A DNA stretch of 64,000 nucleotides from an uncultured Eubacteriales bacterium. GTDB taxonomy: Bacteria; Bacillota; Clostridia; Oscillospirales; Oscillospiraceae. Positions 46,000 through 53,643 of the stretch are shown here, piece by piece. The translations under genes and the position numbers were made by a program. Position 1 is the stretch's first letter. The number at the start of each line of letters is the position of its first letter. The DNA lies in NCBI GenBank assembly GCA_900313925.1, contig OMTF01000042.1, positions 1-64,000 on the forward strand, written 5' to 3'. The notes under the pieces are model-generated. The model saw only the letters and a list, made by a program, of their open reading frames with translations, ran no database searches and had not been told where the DNA came from.

Positions 46000-46031
46000 A
46001 TTATGTCTAATTTTATAAAGGGGGAATTTCT

Positions 46032-47486
46032 ATGGCGGAAGAGAAACCGTCCAGTACTTTTCTTCTCACGGAGCGCCCGGCGGAGCTCATGCGCCGGTAT
46101 TCGGTGCCCTGCATCATCTCTCTGCTGGTGGCTGCGCTGTATAACATAGTCGATCAGATTTTCATCGCCAACGCAAGCTACCTTGGCTCCGCCGGCAATG
46201 CGGCAAACACCGTGGTATATCCGCTGACCGTCGTAGCGTTATCCCTTGCGGTCATGGTCGGCGACGGCTGCTGTGCCTATGTAAGCCTTTGCCTTGGCTC
46301 CGGCCGGACGGAGGATGCCCACCGGAGCGTGGGAAACGCCATCGTCCTGTGTGCAGCCGTAAGTCTTCTCCTGACTGCCGTCCATTATCTTTGCATGCCG
46401 GCACTTCTGCACGCCTTCGGCGGCGACGTCAGTCCCCAAACCTACGCTTACAGTGTGGAATATTTTACCTGGATTGCGGCAGGCATCCCGTTTTACATGC
46501 TTGGGCAGGCTCTGAATCCGATTATCCGAAGCGACGGCAATCCGAAATTTGCCATGAAGGCCATTCTGGCAGGCTGCATTACGAATCTTGTTCTGGATCC
46601 CGTGTTTATTTTTCTCTTCCGCTGGGGCATGCTGGGGGCCGCGCTGGCTACCGTTCTTGGCCAGGTTCTGACCGCTGCACTTTCTGTATGGTACCTCTTC
46701 CATCTGAAAACCGTACGGCTTGCGCGGAACAGCTTCCGGCCGGATTTTCGCCTCATCCGGCGCTTTCTGCCGCTTGGCATTACGAGTTTTCTTTCCCAGA
46801 TTGCCATTGTCGCGTCCATGCTTGCGATTCAGAACATGGTCGTGCGCTGCGGTTCGCAGGACCCAATTTTCGGACAGGAGGAATACGCACAGATCCCCAT
46901 GGCAGTTCTCGGCATCGTGATGAAGGTCTTCCAGATTGTAATTTCCATCGTTGTCGGGATGGCCGCGGGAACCATTCCCGTTGCCGGCTATAACCGGGGA
47001 GCGGGGCGCAAGGATCGCTGCCTTGCACTGTTCCGCCTGCTGCTTCGCTGGGAGGCCATGGTCGGTCTCATCGCCCTTGTGATCGTGGAAGTCTTTCCGA
47101 GAGCTCTCATCGGGATTTTCGGCGCGGCGCAGGAAAGTCCGTACTACACGGAATTTGCCGTGCGGTGCTTCCGGGTCTATCTCTGCATGATCGTGCTGGC
47201 CTGCATTAACAAAGCCTGCTTTATCTATCTGCAGGCTCTGGGTGATGCCCGGTCCTCTTCGGTGCTGTCCCTTGTGCGGGAAATCCTTTTCGGCGTCGGC
47301 CTTGCCCTGCTTCTTCCCCTGTGGTTCGGCCTGGACGGCGTGCTTTACTCCATGCCCGCCTCCGATCTGCTGACCTTTGTGCTTTCCGTTTTTGTGATTT
47401 CGTCCACCGTGAAAAAACTCCGCACTCCGGAGGAAAAGCGTGGGAAAGAAGTGCAGAAGACGCAGAACCTCTCCGCTGCCGTCTGA
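46032..47486 (+). CDS. MATE-family multidrug efflux transporter
   Basis: This 484-residue membrane protein exports drugs or organic cations in exchange for Na+ or H+. It has 12 hydrophobic segments; the MatE repeats start around residues 17 and 240 (for example YSVPCIISLLVAALYNIVDQ, then LPLGITSFLSQIAIVASM). The FIAN-like IFIANASYLGSAGNAAN and GDGCCAYVSLCLG segments are typical of MepA-type pumps. ATG 46032 follows AAGGGGG. The preceding terminator-containing leader indicates ligand-controlled expression. A charged C-terminal tail (EEKRGKEVQKT) ends the protein. Confidence 0.93.
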   Translation: MAEEKPSSTFLLTERPAELMRRYSVPCIISLLVAALYNIVDQIFIANASYLGSAGNAANTVVYPLTVVALSLAVMVGDGCCAYVSLCLGSGRTEDAHRSVGNAIVLCAAVSLLLTAVHYLCMPALLHAFGGDVSPQTYAYSVEYFTWIAAGIPFYMLGQALNPIIRSDGNPKFAMKAILAGCITNLVLDPVFIFLFRWGMLGAALATVLGQVLTAALSVWYLFHLKTVRLARNSFRPDFRLIRRFLPLGITSFLSQIAIVASMLAIQNMVVRCGSQDPIFGQEEYAQIPMAVLGIVMKVFQIVISIVVGMAAGTIPVAGYNRGAGRKDRCLALFRLLLRWEAMVGLIALVIVEVFPRALIGIFGAAQESPYYTEFAVRCFRVYLCMIVLACINKACFIYLQALGDARSSSVLSLVREILFGVGLALLLPLWFGLDGVLYSMPASDLLTFVLSVFVISSTVKKLRTPEEKRGKEVQKTQNLSAAV

Positions 47487-47505
47487 CGCGGGGACGGGGA
47501 CTGGC

Positions 47506-47541
47506 AAACCCCGAACCGGATTTTGGGCCGGATCGGGGTTT
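47506..47541. terminator. Bidirectional terminator between MATE and tag genes
   Basis: AAACCCCGA (47506-47514) pairs with TCGGGGTTT (47533-47541), extended by CCGG/CCGG inside. It lies between two convergent genes and can serve both strands, though T-runs are short. Confidence 0.8.
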
Positions 47542-47569
47542 CGCATTGCTTTCTTCGGTCGTGCCTGGC

Positions 47570-48142
47570 CTATTCGGGAGCTAGGTAGCAGGCCTTCATA
47601 TGTCCGTTAATAAGGCCCGCTGACTGCAGGTAGGAATACATTGTTGTGGAGCCCACAAAGCGCATTCCCCTCCGGTACAGATCCTTTGCCAGGGCATCGG
47701 AAACCGGGCTTGTGGTTCTTTCATCGCAGGGCTCCCGGAGCGTCCGGCCGCCCGTAAAGCGCCAGAGATAGGCGTCAAAGGAGCCGAACTCCTTCTGCAG
47801 GCTGCAGAAAATCTGGCTGTTGCGGATGCTTGCCTCAATTTTCCGCCGGTTCCGGATGATCCCCGGATCGGCCATCAGCCCGTCCACCTTTGCCGTATCA
47901 AAGGCTGCCGTTTTTTCGGGGTAGAAGCCCTCATACGCCTTGCGGAAGTTTTCCCTCTTATGCAGAATGCATCGCCACGAAAGACCGGCCTGGAACGTTT
48001 CCAGGATCAGAAGCTCATACAAGGCCCTGTCATCATGCAGGGGCTTTCCCCACTCTTCATCATGGTACTTCACATAGGCGGGATCCGACAGGGGGACCCA
48101 GCTGCAGCGGGTTTTTCTGTTTTTCCTTTCCGGGTCTGTCAT
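47570..48142 (-). CDS. tag: DNA-3-methyladenine glycosylase I
   Basis: This 190-residue repair glycosylase removes 3-methyladenine from DNA. The Tag family motifs are clear: TRCSWVPLSDPAYVKYHDEEWG at the N-terminus with a zinc-snap Cys, LILETFQAGLSWRCILHKRENF, and GSTTMYSYLQSAGLINGHM, with the final His/Cys ligands in HMKACYL. Length is standard. ATG 48142 is favoured because CSWV must be near the start; the upstream frame overlaps the HxlR gene end. It follows the HxlR gene by 19 bases. Confidence 0.94.
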   Translation of the reverse strand: MTDPERKNRKTRCSWVPLSDPAYVKYHDEEWGKPLHDDRALYELLILETFQAGLSWRCILHKRENFRKAYEGFYPEKTAAFDTAKVDGLMADPGIIRNRRKIEASIRNSQIFCSLQKEFGSFDAYLWRFTGGRTLREPCDERTTSPVSDALAKDLYRRGMRFVGSTTMYSYLQSAGLINGHMKACYLAPE

Positions 48143-48161
48143 TGGGAAAGTTCTTCCTTTC

Positions 48162-48599
48162 TCAGTCTCGGTGATCGCACTTTCGGCAGATGGAGATTCT
48201 GTAATCGCCAACATCTTTATGATAGTGTCCGGCCCACTGGCAGATGCTCTGAAGAATGGGAACGGTTGTTTCTCCTTTGGCTGTCAGGCTGTACTCCACC
48301 CTGGGCGGAATTTCGTTATAGGATGTCCGGCATACAATGCCGTCGGAAATCATTTCCTTCAGCGTCGAAGCAAGAACAGCATCCGTGATGTTGTACATTT
48401 CGCCGCGAAGCTCGCTGTAGCGCAGCGTTTTCCGGCTGTAGAGCACGCAGATAACCCGGGATTTCCATTTTCCCCCGAAGATCTTCAATCCGTACTCCAG
48501 CGGGCAGCGGATATCCTCTTCCAGTTTTTTCTGATACACGGATGCACCTCTCTTCCGCCGGCCGCGGACCGCCGGCATGGTCTTCACTGTTTTTAGCAT
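48162..48599 (-). CDS. HxlR-family transcriptional regulator
   Basis: This 145-residue winged-helix regulator has the HxlR core CPLEYGLKIFGGKWKSRVIC, LRYSELRGEMYNITDAVLASTLKEM, and RVEYSLTAKG with the wing. Family members such as YodB and HypR sense electrophiles or oxidants through a Cys near the N-terminus, matched in position by the Cys of IRCPLEYG. A second cysteine pair (ICRKCDH) ends the protein. ATG 48599 shares a base with the ferredoxin stop (TAATG), so both are cotranslated. Confidence 0.9.
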   Translation of the reverse strand: MLKTVKTMPAVRGRRKRGASVYQKKLEEDIRCPLEYGLKIFGGKWKSRVICVLYSRKTLRYSELRGEMYNITDAVLASTLKEMISDGIVCRTSYNEIPPRVEYSLTAKGETTVPILQSICQWAGHYHKDVGDYRISICRKCDHRD

Positions 48600-48817
48600 T
48601 ATACCACCTGTGCCTCCGTTTGTGGGCTCCGAAGCGACGGCGCCTTCTGGTGGCACAGCTCGACACAGGTTCCGCAGCCGATGCATCGCTCCGGCAGAAC
48701 GACACTGCGGAAGCCTGGCTCCATCTGTATGGCGTTCACCGGGCAAGCCTGAATGCAGGCCCCGCAGCCGATGCACTTTTCCCGGTCAATCAGCGCCGTT
48801 TTTCCCGTTTTTTCCAT
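48599..48817 (-). CDS. 2[4Fe-4S] ferredoxin
   Basis: This 72-residue protein has two cluster motifs: CIGCGACIQACPVN (residues ~16-28) and CIGCGTCVELCHQK (~44-57). The second has His-Gln after the last Cys where Pro is usual, which may tune or loosen that cluster. A Ser/Pro-rich tail ends the protein. It is coupled to the HxlR gene and lies downstream of an FMN-barrel gene separated by a terminator. An electron donor for a redox response is likely by context. Confidence 0.88.
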   Translation of the reverse strand: MEKTGKTALIDREKCIGCGACIQACPVNAIQMEPGFRSVVLPERCIGCGTCVELCHQKAPSLRSPQTEAQVV

Positions 48818-48831
48818 AGCCGCCTCCCCGG

Positions 48832-48865
48832 AAAAAAAAGGACAGGAAGTGGCTTTCTCCCTGTC
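48832..48865 (-). terminator. Terminator of the FMN-barrel protein gene
   Basis: On the minus strand GACAGGGAG pairs with CTTCCTGTC (48841-48865) in a 9-bp stem with one wobble, followed by a run of eight Ts. It separates this gene from the ferredoxin-HxlR pair. Confidence 0.92.
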
Positions 48866-48884
48866 TCTGTATTGCAGATTCGGA

Positions 48885-49277
48885 TTACAGCACTTTCTTA
48901 TTGTCCGCGCCCGGTGTGGTGACGATCACCTTTTCCGGCGTCACAAGAACGGCGCCCTTTGCGGTCACAGCACCGTGGAACAGGCTGTCTGCCATCGCCT
49001 TGAAGTCATCGACCGGCTTTCCTTCCGTGATGTACTCTGCCGTACCTTGGATCTGATAGCCTTCGAACGTCTTCGCATCATAGACGGAAATTGCGACCCG
49101 GCCGCCGTTGGCCTGAATGTTCTTCATGGTTGTCTCCAGAAAGACGTTGGCAAAGGCAAGTCGTCCGTCGTCCAGAACTTCCTTGAAGCCGACCGGAACG
49201 ACATTCGGACGGTTGTCGGCGCAAGTGGCGACATCCCAGATGCTGTTCTGCAGCAAATTCTTGACCTGTTCGTTCAT
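48885..49277 (-). CDS. Pyridoxamine 5'-phosphate oxidase-like FMN-binding split-barrel protein
   Basis: This 130-residue protein has the split-barrel pattern: NSIWDVATCADNRPNVVPVGFKEVLDDGRLAFAN, NGGRVAISVYDA and YQIQGTAEYITEG. Such proteins bind flavin or F420 and reduce small organic molecules or haem; the true pdxH product is longer and contains other motifs. ATG 49277 follows GGAGG at 8 bases. It stands under its own promoter (49354-49382) with an inverted repeat just upstream. Confidence 0.87.
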   Translation of the reverse strand: MNEQVKNLLQNSIWDVATCADNRPNVVPVGFKEVLDDGRLAFANVFLETTMKNIQANGGRVAISVYDAKTFEGYQIQGTAEYITEGKPVDDFKAMADSLFHGAVTAKGAVLVTPEKVIVTTPGADNKKVL

Positions 49278-49353
49278 GATAAGTACCTCCATAACTGTAA
49301 TCTAATTATTTCTGTTTTTCGTCTTCGCGGTCCCTCGCCCGACCGCTGTACTC

Positions 49354-49382
49354 AAAATAAGAAAGGTACTTTCATTTCGCAA
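49354..49382 (-). promoter_or_regulatory. Promoter of the FMN-barrel protein gene
   Basis: On the minus strand TTGCGA (49377-49382), a 17-base spacer and TATTTT (49354-49359) precede ATG 49277 by about 70 bases. Confidence 0.65.
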
Positions 49383-49397
49383 GACATCCGTTAATTT

Positions 49398-49431
49398 ATT
49401 AGTAACTATTCTTTTCCATAGTTTTACTAAT
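49398..49431. promoter_or_regulatory. AT-rich inverted repeat, candidate HxlR operator
   Basis: ATTAGTAACTAT (49398-49409) and ATAGTTTTACTAAT (49418-49431) form an inverted repeat with a two-base insertion in one arm, 8 bases apart. It sits 15 bases upstream of the FMN-barrel gene's -35 box and overlaps the iclR stop codon. The AGTA/TACT content resembles sites of HxlR-type repressors such as YodB. It might instead be only a 3' hairpin of iclR. Confidence 0.5.
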
Positions 49432-50224
49432 ACGGCGGTTGTGAAGCCTGCTCCGAGCCGCTGGATGCGCCGATCCGGGCCTCGATCGCTCTGGCTGCCG
49501 TCCGCAGCGCCGTAAGCCGCGCATCCCGGTTCGCAGCCATCCGGGTCGTAGGCCCCGAGCAGCTGATGGCCGCCGCCGGCTGGGAGCCTCCGGCGAAAAC
49601 GGGCACGGCAAAGCAGGTCAGTCCCGGTTCCGTCTCCTCGTTATCTCTTGCCCAGCCGCTCTTTCGGATCTGCCGGAGTTCTTTTTCCAGCTCCTCTCCG
49701 CTGCCGATCGTATTCGGCGTAATCTTCCTGAAATCCGCCTTCCGGATGTACTCCTTAAGGAAGCTTTCCTCCCGCCAGGCGAGCATGGCCTTTCCCCCGG
49801 CCGTCTGATGCGCCCAGAGCCGCAGGCCAAGCACCGTGTCCATTTTCAGATTCAGGCGGCCCAGCACCTTGTCGATGAAAACCACGTTGTAGGCACCGTC
49901 CATCACGATAAGATGTGCGGTTTCCCCCGTTTTATCCGCAAGCCCCGCGAGGCTGGGATGGACGAGGTCCGTGAGAACCATGCGCCGCTGCGCAAGCTGC
50001 CCCAGAGAAAATATCTTGACGCCCAGGCGGTAGCCGGAGCCGCGGCCCCGGGCTAGGAAGCCTCTCGCCTCCATGGTCACGAGCATGCGGTAGGCCGCGG
50101 TCCGGCTGATGCCCAGTTCCTCCGATGCCTCCGCCGCTGTAATCTCGCCGCTGTCGAAAAAGAGATTCAGAATTGACAAGGCGTTGTCCAGAGAGCTCAA
50201 TATGTACTGTGAACGGTCTTCCAT
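49427..50224 (-). CDS. IclR-family transcriptional regulator
   Basis: This 265-residue regulator has the IclR N-terminal winged helix (ALSILNLFFDSGEITAAEASEELGISRTAAYRML is the recognisable stretch, residues ~14-47) and a ligand domain with the signature region near the C-terminus (CFAVPVFAGGSQPAAAISCSGP). ATG 50224 follows TAAGGAGG. It is divergent from the 2-oxoacid oxidoreductase operon with a shared control region that contains an 18-bp palindrome, so it most likely controls that operon in response to a carboxylic acid. Confidence 0.93.
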   Translation of the reverse strand: MEDRSQYILSSLDNALSILNLFFDSGEITAAEASEELGISRTAAYRMLVTMEARGFLARGRGSGYRLGVKIFSLGQLAQRRMVLTDLVHPSLAGLADKTGETAHLIVMDGAYNVVFIDKVLGRLNLKMDTVLGLRLWAHQTAGGKAMLAWREESFLKEYIRKADFRKITPNTIGSGEELEKELRQIRKSGWARDNEETEPGLTCFAVPVFAGGSQPAAAISCSGPTTRMAANRDARLTALRTAARAIEARIGASSGSEQASQPPY

Positions 50225-50310
50225 AAAAAATCCTCCTTACCCCCTTGACATCCGCTCCCGTTCGTGCTATTTCCTAGGCGTCCAAGAGTGCGTTATAGAA
50301 ATCATTTGTC

Positions 50311-50339
50311 ACTATATCGAACTTTTTGGGGTACGTCAA
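50311..50339 (-). promoter_or_regulatory. iclR promoter
   Basis: On the minus strand TTGACG (50334-50339), a 17-base spacer and TATAGT (50311-50316) give a strong promoter about 85 bases before the iclR ATG. Confidence 0.82.
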
Positions 50340-50371
50340 GGAGCAAAGAAGTTCGCTCTGCAACATGCACA

Positions 50372-50389
50372 AAAATGGCATCCCATTTT
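50372..50389. promoter_or_regulatory. Inverted repeat in the iclR-por control region
   Basis: AAAATGG (50372-50378) and CCATTTT (50383-50389) are perfect 7-bp arms 4 bases apart. It lies upstream of the iclR -35 box. It could be a second regulator site. Confidence 0.45.
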
Positions 50390-50458
50390 CTACAATTCTT
50401 TGATCCGTAGTTTCGCTGTAAGAGTCTGTTCCATAAAAGCATCATCCCTTTCAATATC

Positions 50459-50476
50459 CATATGTTGCAACATATG
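50459..50476. promoter_or_regulatory. 18-bp palindrome upstream of the por promoter, candidate IclR operator
   Basis: CATATGTTGCAACATATG is a perfect palindrome ending 3 bases before the por -35 box at 50480. A partial copy of its core, TGCAACATGC, occurs at 50359-50368. The location fits a site where an IclR-type protein controls the oxidoreductase operon. Confidence 0.65.
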
Positions 50477-50479
50477 CTG

Positions 50480-50510
50480 TTGAATGTGAAAATTAATTAA
50501 ATTATATAAT
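50480..50510 (+). promoter_or_regulatory. Promoter of the 2-oxoacid oxidoreductase operon
   Basis: TTGAAT (50480-50485) is followed at 17 bases by TATATA (50503-50508) or at 19 bases by TATAAT (50505-50510). The following leader has AAAGGAGG at 50519-50526, whose AGGAG can pair with CTCCT (50533-50537), partly masking the ribosome site. Confidence 0.65.
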
Positions 50511-50540
50511 TTCTCAGGAAAGGAGGGGGCCGCTCCTCTC

Positions 50541-51116
50541 ATGACTAAAGTCACGAGTCTCCGCGGCCTACGTATTATGAAAGAAATCCGCTTGCACGGC
50601 AGAGGCGGCCACGGTCTTGTAAAGGCCAGCCACATTGCCGTCCGAACAGCCGTAGAAGAAGGCGCCTACGGCCAGTTCATCCCCTTCTTCGGCGTCGAGA
50701 GAAAAGGATCTCCGGTATTCGGTTTTCTCCGTCTGTCGGACGAGCCCATCCGCAGGAAAATGCAGGTTTACGAACCGGACATTCTTCTGATTTTCGATGA
50801 CACGCTGGTCACGCTGCCGGCCACGTATGCCGGGTTGAAAGAAGGCGGAACCGTCATCATCAATTCCACCCGTTCGCTGGACGAACTGGCGGTCCCCTCC
50901 CAGGCGGCAACGGTAGCGCTTGTCGATGCGACAAGCATCTGCCTGGACGCCTTCGGGCGGAACATTCCCAACACAGCCATGCTGGGCGCATTCTGCAAGG
51001 TGACCGGTCTGCTGGACAAGGATCGTCTTTTTGACAATATCGCCACGGCTTTCGGCGATGCCAACCGCGTCGCGGCGCAGAATGCCTACGACCGCGTTGT
51101 CTGTGTGAAAGGCTGA
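50541..51116 (+). CDS. 2-oxoacid:ferredoxin oxidoreductase, gamma subunit
   Basis: This 191-residue subunit is the EKR/gamma domain of a four-subunit oxidoreductase of the pyruvate/2-ketoisovalerate:ferredoxin type. It opens with KEIRLHGRGGHGLVKASHIA (most relatives have GGQG), then FFGVERKGSPVFGFLRLSD and IFDDTLVTLPATYAGLKEGG. The start is uncertain: ATG 50541 is 14 bases past the SD, while ATG 50577 fits homologous starts but lacks an SD. It is first in a gamma-delta-alpha-beta operon. Confidence 0.9.
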   Translation: MTKVTSLRGLRIMKEIRLHGRGGHGLVKASHIAVRTAVEEGAYGQFIPFFGVERKGSPVFGFLRLSDEPIRRKMQVYEPDILLIFDDTLVTLPATYAGLKEGGTVIINSTRSLDELAVPSQAATVALVDATSICLDAFGRNIPNTAMLGAFCKVTGLLDKDRLFDNIATAFGDANRVAAQNAYDRVVCVKG

Positions 51117-51129
51117 GGAGGTGCAGAAA

Positions 51130-51387
51130 ATGGAACATAAGCATATCACTCCCCTGGGAAATGACGGCATGTACGTTCTGGATACCGCTTCCTGGCGCAT
51201 TGAGCGCCCCGTACTGGACCCGAAGGTCTGCGTACGCTGCGGAACCTGTCTTGCCATCTGCCCCGTCGGGTCCGTAGTGTCGGACGGCGACGGCTACCGG
51301 ATTACCTACGATTACTGCAAGGGCTGCGGACTGTGCGCCGCGGAATGCCCGAAGAAAGCCATTACCATGGAACCGGAGGTGAAATAA
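51130..51387 (+). CDS. 2-oxoacid:ferredoxin oxidoreductase, delta (ferredoxin) subunit
   Basis: This 85-residue subunit carries two [4Fe-4S] motifs: CVRCGTCLAICPVG and CKGCGLCAAECPKK. They relay electrons from the TPP site to external ferredoxin. ATG 51130 is chosen over a GTG three codons earlier because AGGAGG (51116-51121) is correctly spaced from it. The gene begins 13 bases after the gamma gene and ends just before the alpha start. Confidence 0.93.
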   Translation: MEHKHITPLGNDGMYVLDTASWRIERPVLDPKVCVRCGTCLAICPVGSVVSDGDGYRITYDYCKGCGLCAAECPKKAITMEPEVK

Positions 51388-51388
51388 G

Positions 51389-52564
51389 ATGGGAACGAAG
51401 ATCGCTCTTACTGGAAATCACTGCGCTTCCCGGGCTGCCGCGCTGTGCCGCCCCGATGTGATCGCAGCCTATCCGATTACGCCGCAGTCTTCCGTTGTGG
51501 AAAGCCTTGCGGACTTTGTCTACGGCGGAAAGCTGGACGCCCGCATGGTGCAGGTGGACTGCGAGCATTCCGCAATGAGCGTCGTGCAGGGCGCCGCAGC
51601 AGCCGGCGGTCGCGTTTTTACCGCGACCAGCGCGCAGGGACTGGCGCTGATGTATGAACCGTATTTCCGCATGTCGACGCTCCGCATGCCCATGGTCATG
51701 GCCATCGCCACGCGGGAAATGACCTCTCCGGAGAGCATCTGGAGCGGGCAGCAGGACGTAATGAGCGTCCATGACGCCGGCTGGATTCAGGTGTTCTGCG
51801 AAAGCAACCAGGAAATTCTGGACATGATCATCCAGGGCTACCGCATCGCGGAAAACCCGGATGTGCAGCTGCCGGTGAACATCTGCTACGACGGCTTCTA
51901 CTCCTCCCACCTGGTGGAGGGTGTGGACGTACCGACGCAGGAGGAAGTAGACGCGTTTCTTCCCGCCTACAGCCTGCCGGCGAAGCTTGACCCGGATCAT
52001 CCGCAGGCCCTTGACCCGATGACGCCGGGCGCACTCATGATGCACTATCGTCGGAGCCATCTCGAGGCCATGCAGACCGCACTGAACGTCCTGGAAGACG
52101 TGGATCAAGAGTTTGCCAAGGCGTTCGGCCGCAGCTACGGAGGCGCCATTGACACCTACCGTCTGGATGACGCGGAGATCGCGCTGGTGACCATCGGAAG
52201 CATGACCGGAACCGCCCGGGACGCCGTGGATATTGCCCGGGAAAAGGGTATCCGTGCCGGACTTCTGAAGCTTCGCTTCTTCCGCCCGTTCCCGGCCGCC
52301 AAGGTCGCCCGGGCTCTTGCCGGAAAGAAAGCCTTTTCGGTCGTGGACCGCAGCGTCTGCTTCGGCTGGAACGCCGGCCCGATGTATGTGGAAACCTGCG
52401 CCGCGCTGAAGGATGTCGATGAGCGCTTCAGCCATTTCGCCACCATCGGCGGACTGGGCGGAGCCGACATCAGTCTTGATCATCTTCTGACCACTCTGGA
52501 TTTGCTCAACAGCAGCCGCAACGAACCGGGCAAGAAGCCCGTCAACTGGCTGATGGTCGATTGA
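51389..52564 (+). CDS. 2-oxoacid:ferredoxin oxidoreductase, alpha subunit
   Basis: This 391-residue subunit contains the pyrimidine-binding and transketolase-type domains: LTGNHCASRAAALCRPDVIAAYPITPQSSVVESLA, the YPITP motif, then VDCEHSAMSVVQGAAAAGGRVFTATSAQGLALM is the recognised region, and RKGI-like VDIAREKGIRAGLLKLRFFRPFP. The motif spacing matches pyruvate or ketoisovalerate enzymes. ATG 51389 follows GGAGGTGAAATAAG. Substrate could be pyruvate, branched-chain or aromatic 2-oxoacids. Confidence 0.93.
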   Translation: MGTKIALTGNHCASRAAALCRPDVIAAYPITPQSSVVESLADFVYGGKLDARMVQVDCEHSAMSVVQGAAAAGGRVFTATSAQGLALMYEPYFRMSTLRMPMVMAIATREMTSPESIWSGQQDVMSVHDAGWIQVFCESNQEILDMIIQGYRIAENPDVQLPVNICYDGFYSSHLVEGVDVPTQEEVDAFLPAYSLPAKLDPDHPQALDPMTPGALMMHYRRSHLEAMQTALNVLEDVDQEFAKAFGRSYGGAIDTYRLDDAEIALVTIGSMTGTARDAVDIAREKGIRAGLLKLRFFRPFPAAKVARALAGKKAFSVVDRSVCFGWNAGPMYVETCAALKDVDERFSHFATIGGLGGADISLDHLLTTLDLLNSSRNEPGKKPVNWLMVD

Positions 52565-52575
52565 GGAGGTTTATC

Positions 52576-53478
52576 ATGAGTTATATTGATGTACTGAAAA
52601 ATGCTCCCCAGGTCATGACGCCCGGCTCCTCGGCCTGCCAGGGCTGCGGAGGCGAAATCATTACCCGGAAAATCATGCAGATCGCGGGAAAGAATTCGAT
52701 CTTTGCCGTGCCTCCCGGATGCATGGCCGGCGCCGGTGTGGACGGCTGGGCCTACTCCAACGGCTGCACGGCCCCCATTCATATCACGCTTTTGGACAAT
52801 ACCGCTTCGTTTCTTTCCGGTGTTTCCGAAATGTACCAGCGCCGCGGCCGGACCGATGTCAACATCGTAGCCATTGCCGGCGATGGTGCAACAGCGGACT
52901 GCGGCTTCCAGAGTCTCTCCGGCGCCGCCGAGCGCGGAACGAAAATGCTTTACGTCTGCTATGACAACGAAGGCTACATGAACACCGGCTTCCAGCGAAG
53001 CTCCACGACTTCCCTGGGCTCGCGCACTTCGACCACGCCCGCGGGCAAGGCCATCAACGGAAAGCCGCAGAATGCAAAGAACGTCCCCCTGATCCTCGCC
53101 ATGCACGGCATTGAGTACTGTGCGACGGCTTCTCCGTCCAATATGCCGGACTTTGTCGCAAAGGTACAGAAGGGTCTGGCCGCTTCCAAGAACGGATTCG
53201 CCTATCTTCACGTGTTCTCTCCCTGCCCGACAGGATGGGCCTTCCGGCCGAACGAAAGCATTGCGGTTGCCCGCCGCGCCGTGCAGTCCAATCAGTTCCC
53301 GCTTTGGGAATGTGATAAGGGCGAATTCAGGCTGAACTACAAAAACCCGAACCCGCTGCCGATCGCGGAGTTTGTAAAAGGCATCGGCAAATTCAAAGCC
53401 CTGACCGAAGAGCAGATTGAGCAGCTGCAGAAAGCCGCAGACGCGCGGTACGCAATTGTCTGCAAACTGGCAGGCTGA
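52576..53478 (+). CDS. 2-oxoacid:ferredoxin oxidoreductase, beta (TPP-binding) subunit
   Basis: This 300-residue subunit binds TPP and a [4Fe-4S] cluster. The cluster cysteines start with SSACQGCGGE near residues 17-26, with a further Cys in VPPGCMAG. The TPP motif is AIAGDGATADCGFQSLSGA near 100-118, and YDNEGYMNTGFQRSSTTSLG follows, the PorB-type magnesium/TPP loop. ATG 52576 follows GAGGAGG. It overlaps the alpha region closely and is followed by an intrinsic terminator. Confidence 0.93.
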   Translation: MSYIDVLKNAPQVMTPGSSACQGCGGEIITRKIMQIAGKNSIFAVPPGCMAGAGVDGWAYSNGCTAPIHITLLDNTASFLSGVSEMYQRRGRTDVNIVAIAGDGATADCGFQSLSGAAERGTKMLYVCYDNEGYMNTGFQRSSTTSLGSRTSTTPAGKAINGKPQNAKNVPLILAMHGIEYCATASPSNMPDFVAKVQKGLAASKNGFAYLHVFSPCPTGWAFRPNESIAVARRAVQSNQFPLWECDKGEFRLNYKNPNPLPIAEFVKGIGKFKALTEEQIEQLQKAADARYAIVCKLAG

Positions 53479-53507
53479 ACGGTTTGGACGGAATCCCTGC
53501 GCTTTTT

Positions 53508-53545
53508 AAAGGCGGAACGGCAGACAAAGGCCTTCCGCCTTTTCT
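53508..53545 (+). terminator. Terminator of the oxidoreductase operon
   Basis: AAAGGCGGAA (53508-53517) and TTCCGCCTTT (53533-53542) form a perfect 10-bp stem followed by TTCTT. It lies 30 bases past the beta subunit stop. Confidence 0.88.
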
Positions 53546-53643
53546 TATTGTCTCATCGCAGAAGAAAGGACTTTTCCTCGTTTCCCGCTTGTGGTACCAT
53601 GGGCAAGTAATTCGGACCGCAGCAGTGGGGGGAGAAGCAGACA

